DNA from: Patiria pectinifera
Lineage: Eukaryota; Echinodermata; Asteroidea; Valvatida; Asterinidae
Length of the DNA: 64,000 nt
Direction: 5' to 3'
Assembly (NCBI GenBank): GCA_029964075.1
Contig: CM057140.1
Coordinates: 9,132,643-9,196,642, forward strand
Shown here: piece after piece, positions 62,650 through 64,000 of the stretch
Layout of the letters: each line of letters begins with the position of its first letter
Position numbering within the stretch: position 1 is the stretch's first letter
Notes under the pieces: model-generated
What the model was told of the DNA's origin: nothing
What the model saw: the letters and a program-made list of their open reading frames with translations, nothing else
Databases searched by the model: none
Program-made: the position numbers and the translations under genes

Positions 62650-62735
62650 GATGTAGGGTTAAGGCCTGTAAGCGCCCAAGTATTGTGAATTGCTTTGAGA
62701 CATTATAAGCACTACATTATTATTATATTAGTACA
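62650..62735 (+). mobile_element. SINE 3' tail
   Basis: GTGAATTGCTTTGAGACATT and ATAAGCACTACATTATTATT resemble the tail of the element at 49705-49985 and end in an ATT-type microsatellite. The tRNA-like head is not recognisable here, so this is a truncated copy. Confidence 0.55.
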
Positions 62736-63885
62736 TTAGATGTACATCTGTATCAATGCCCCCCTAGTGTAATGTGGTATCCGGCCCTGCCCCCTGTTTT
62801 TCGAATCTCCAGGGCCGGGCAATTTTTGGATTTTGGCCATCCCCCATCCCCCCACTCGCCTGCACTGATTTACGCCTCTGGTTGCAATGATGACTAGTGA
62901 TTTCAAAAGGTCATTGCTTCATCATCGCCTTGTTGCTTACTGTCAATCGACAACCAAATTCTACCTAATTAATGAAATTTATCCCAAATGTATCCACTGA
63001 TTATCCTGGTAGTCAACAGATCTGGACAACTTCACTCCTCAACTTCTAAAAAAAAAACCCCAGTCCACCTCGAATATTTGTCTGTGGTAGTGACACATTG
63101 GGGATGTCAAGACTGTCGTTGGTAATTGTTGCCAGTGTTTGGCATGGAAGTCGTCTGATTGACAAGAAATTGGCTAATGAGTGGACATTAGGGCCTGGGA
63201 CAGCCCCTCGTTAGACAGATCCTAGACTGCCCCCAGGGGAGGTTAGGGGTATGTTGGTCAAACTGACCCACTATTGCCAGTCAAGTTCATGCTGGGTAAG
63301 GTTCAGAAGCTGAACCGTTACCAGTGGTTTGACAGCATCAATGCCTCGGAGGTTCTTGACGCTCAAATCTTTTGGATCTTGGACCCTAATGCCAAAACAA
63401 AATCTCCAGTGTCTGGTATGGAGCTTGCCCCAAAAGTTGTGCGGCGACGCAGTTTCCCTCCCCCCCCCAACTTTTGTCTTCTTCAAATGTCAGCTGATGT
63501 TGCAGATGACACTTCTATCTGCTTAAAACTCTCTAAATTATCCTTCAGAGTGGAGCTTGAGGTGACCTCAGTAAAGCCATAAGGCTTGAGAATTCTGCAC
63601 CCTCTTACGAGTTACGATCTCGACCGACAGGAACATTCTGTAGGAATTCTGGACAAACATAAGAATAGTAACGTCAGACCATACAGCAACATCGACATCG
63701 TGAATGAGCTGTCAGGCTGGTCATTAGTCTGCTCCCTTACATTGTGCTAATTAAGAAGCGTTTACAGGTTCCAGATACACGACCATCGCTCCCTCAGTCT
63801 GCCTTATGCACAATTACAAAATTACAACACCGTCTACAATCTAGGTGATTGATTAGACAGCTGTGACAGTTGCCTGCTTTTGTCT

Positions 63886-64000
63886 GTTGACTGAATTTGA
63901 CTAGTCACAGTGCTTGCTCGAAATATGAGCTGATTGTTGGTGACTAGCCTGTGTAAAAGGCATGGCAGGGGAAGAGGATTGTTTTGTTGACTGTCTGTGA
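63886..64000. repeat. Dispersed 115-120 bp repeat, copy 2
   Basis: Direct-orientation relative of 30781-30901, cut by the window edge. The best-preserved blocks are the TAGTCACAGTG start, GGTGACTAGCCTGTGT and the GACTGTCTGTGA end. Confidence 0.8.

Larger units (their letters stand above)
20944..64000 (+). other. Supt3h intron 2 (runs off the right edge)
   Basis: No exon matching the continuation of the SPT3 histone fold (GD..RPL.ETA.LVEDIVH) was found on the plus strand by scanning for the expected codons of VED(I/V)V, so the intron is inferred to exceed 43 kb. All plus- and minus-strand frames in it are short and without recognised domains. The contents are the repeats and mobile elements listed individually. 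Stretches not listed, such as 22500-24300, 33300-34900, 40100-43400, 45730-47700, 54000-57200 and 58000-63800, show only A/T-rich unique-looking sequence, poly-purine or poly-C/G tracts and single SINE tails. Confidence 0.65.

Overview
Invertebrate deuterostome nuclear DNA, AT-rich, with almost no long open frames and a heavy load of short, non-autonomous repeats (tRNA-derived SINE-like copies, TTAA-flanked inverted-repeat elements, foldback palindromes, minisatellites). The repeat style and the two recognisable genes suggest a marine deuterostome, possibly an echinoderm. The species is not determinable from the sequence, so this placement is a low-confidence inference.

Two genes can be supported, both only as their 5' parts. 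On the minus strand, 10318-10774 is the first coding exon of a Runx (runt-domain) transcription factor. It carries an N-terminal extension and the first three quarters or so of the Runt domain, and ends at a clean splice donor. The rest of the gene runs off the left edge, so 1-10317 is intron with no further Runt exon that I could find. On the plus strand, 17142-17222 and 20822-20943 are the first two coding exons of Supt3h (Spt3, the histone-fold subunit of SAGA/STAGA). Exon 2 ends in the conserved start of the histone fold, and the next exon lies beyond the right edge, so 20944-64000 is one very long intron.

The two genes are head to head, with about 6.4 kb between their start codons. This matches the vertebrate SUPT3H/RUNX2 divergent arrangement and is the main biological finding. 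The interval and the Runx leader hold a pair of consensus RUNX sites (AACCACA, 17 bp apart), a TATA-like box, and, at the Supt3h end, a YY1-type AAAATGGCGGC element with a seven-codon upstream ORF.

Layout: 1-10.3 kb Runx intron (a 330-bp diverged duplication at 3.45-3.78 and 4.53-4.88 kb, GC-rich patches near 6.1-6.4, 7.2-7.4 and 9.4-9.7 kb, a tandem duplication at 8.70-8.94 kb); 10.3-10.8 kb Runx exon; 10.8-17.1 kb divergent intergenic region; 17.1-20.9 kb Supt3h exons 1-2 with a terminal-inverted-repeat element and a 210-bp tandem repeat in intron 1; 20.9-64 kb Supt3h intron 2, a graveyard of mobile elements including a 414-bp near-perfect palindrome at 47.7-48.1 kb, a tRNA-containing foldback at 32.9-33.2 kb, and a bidirectional 16-bp repeat array at 31.7-32.0 kb. 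No transposase, reverse transcriptase, rRNA gene, intact tRNA gene or CRISPR array was seen.
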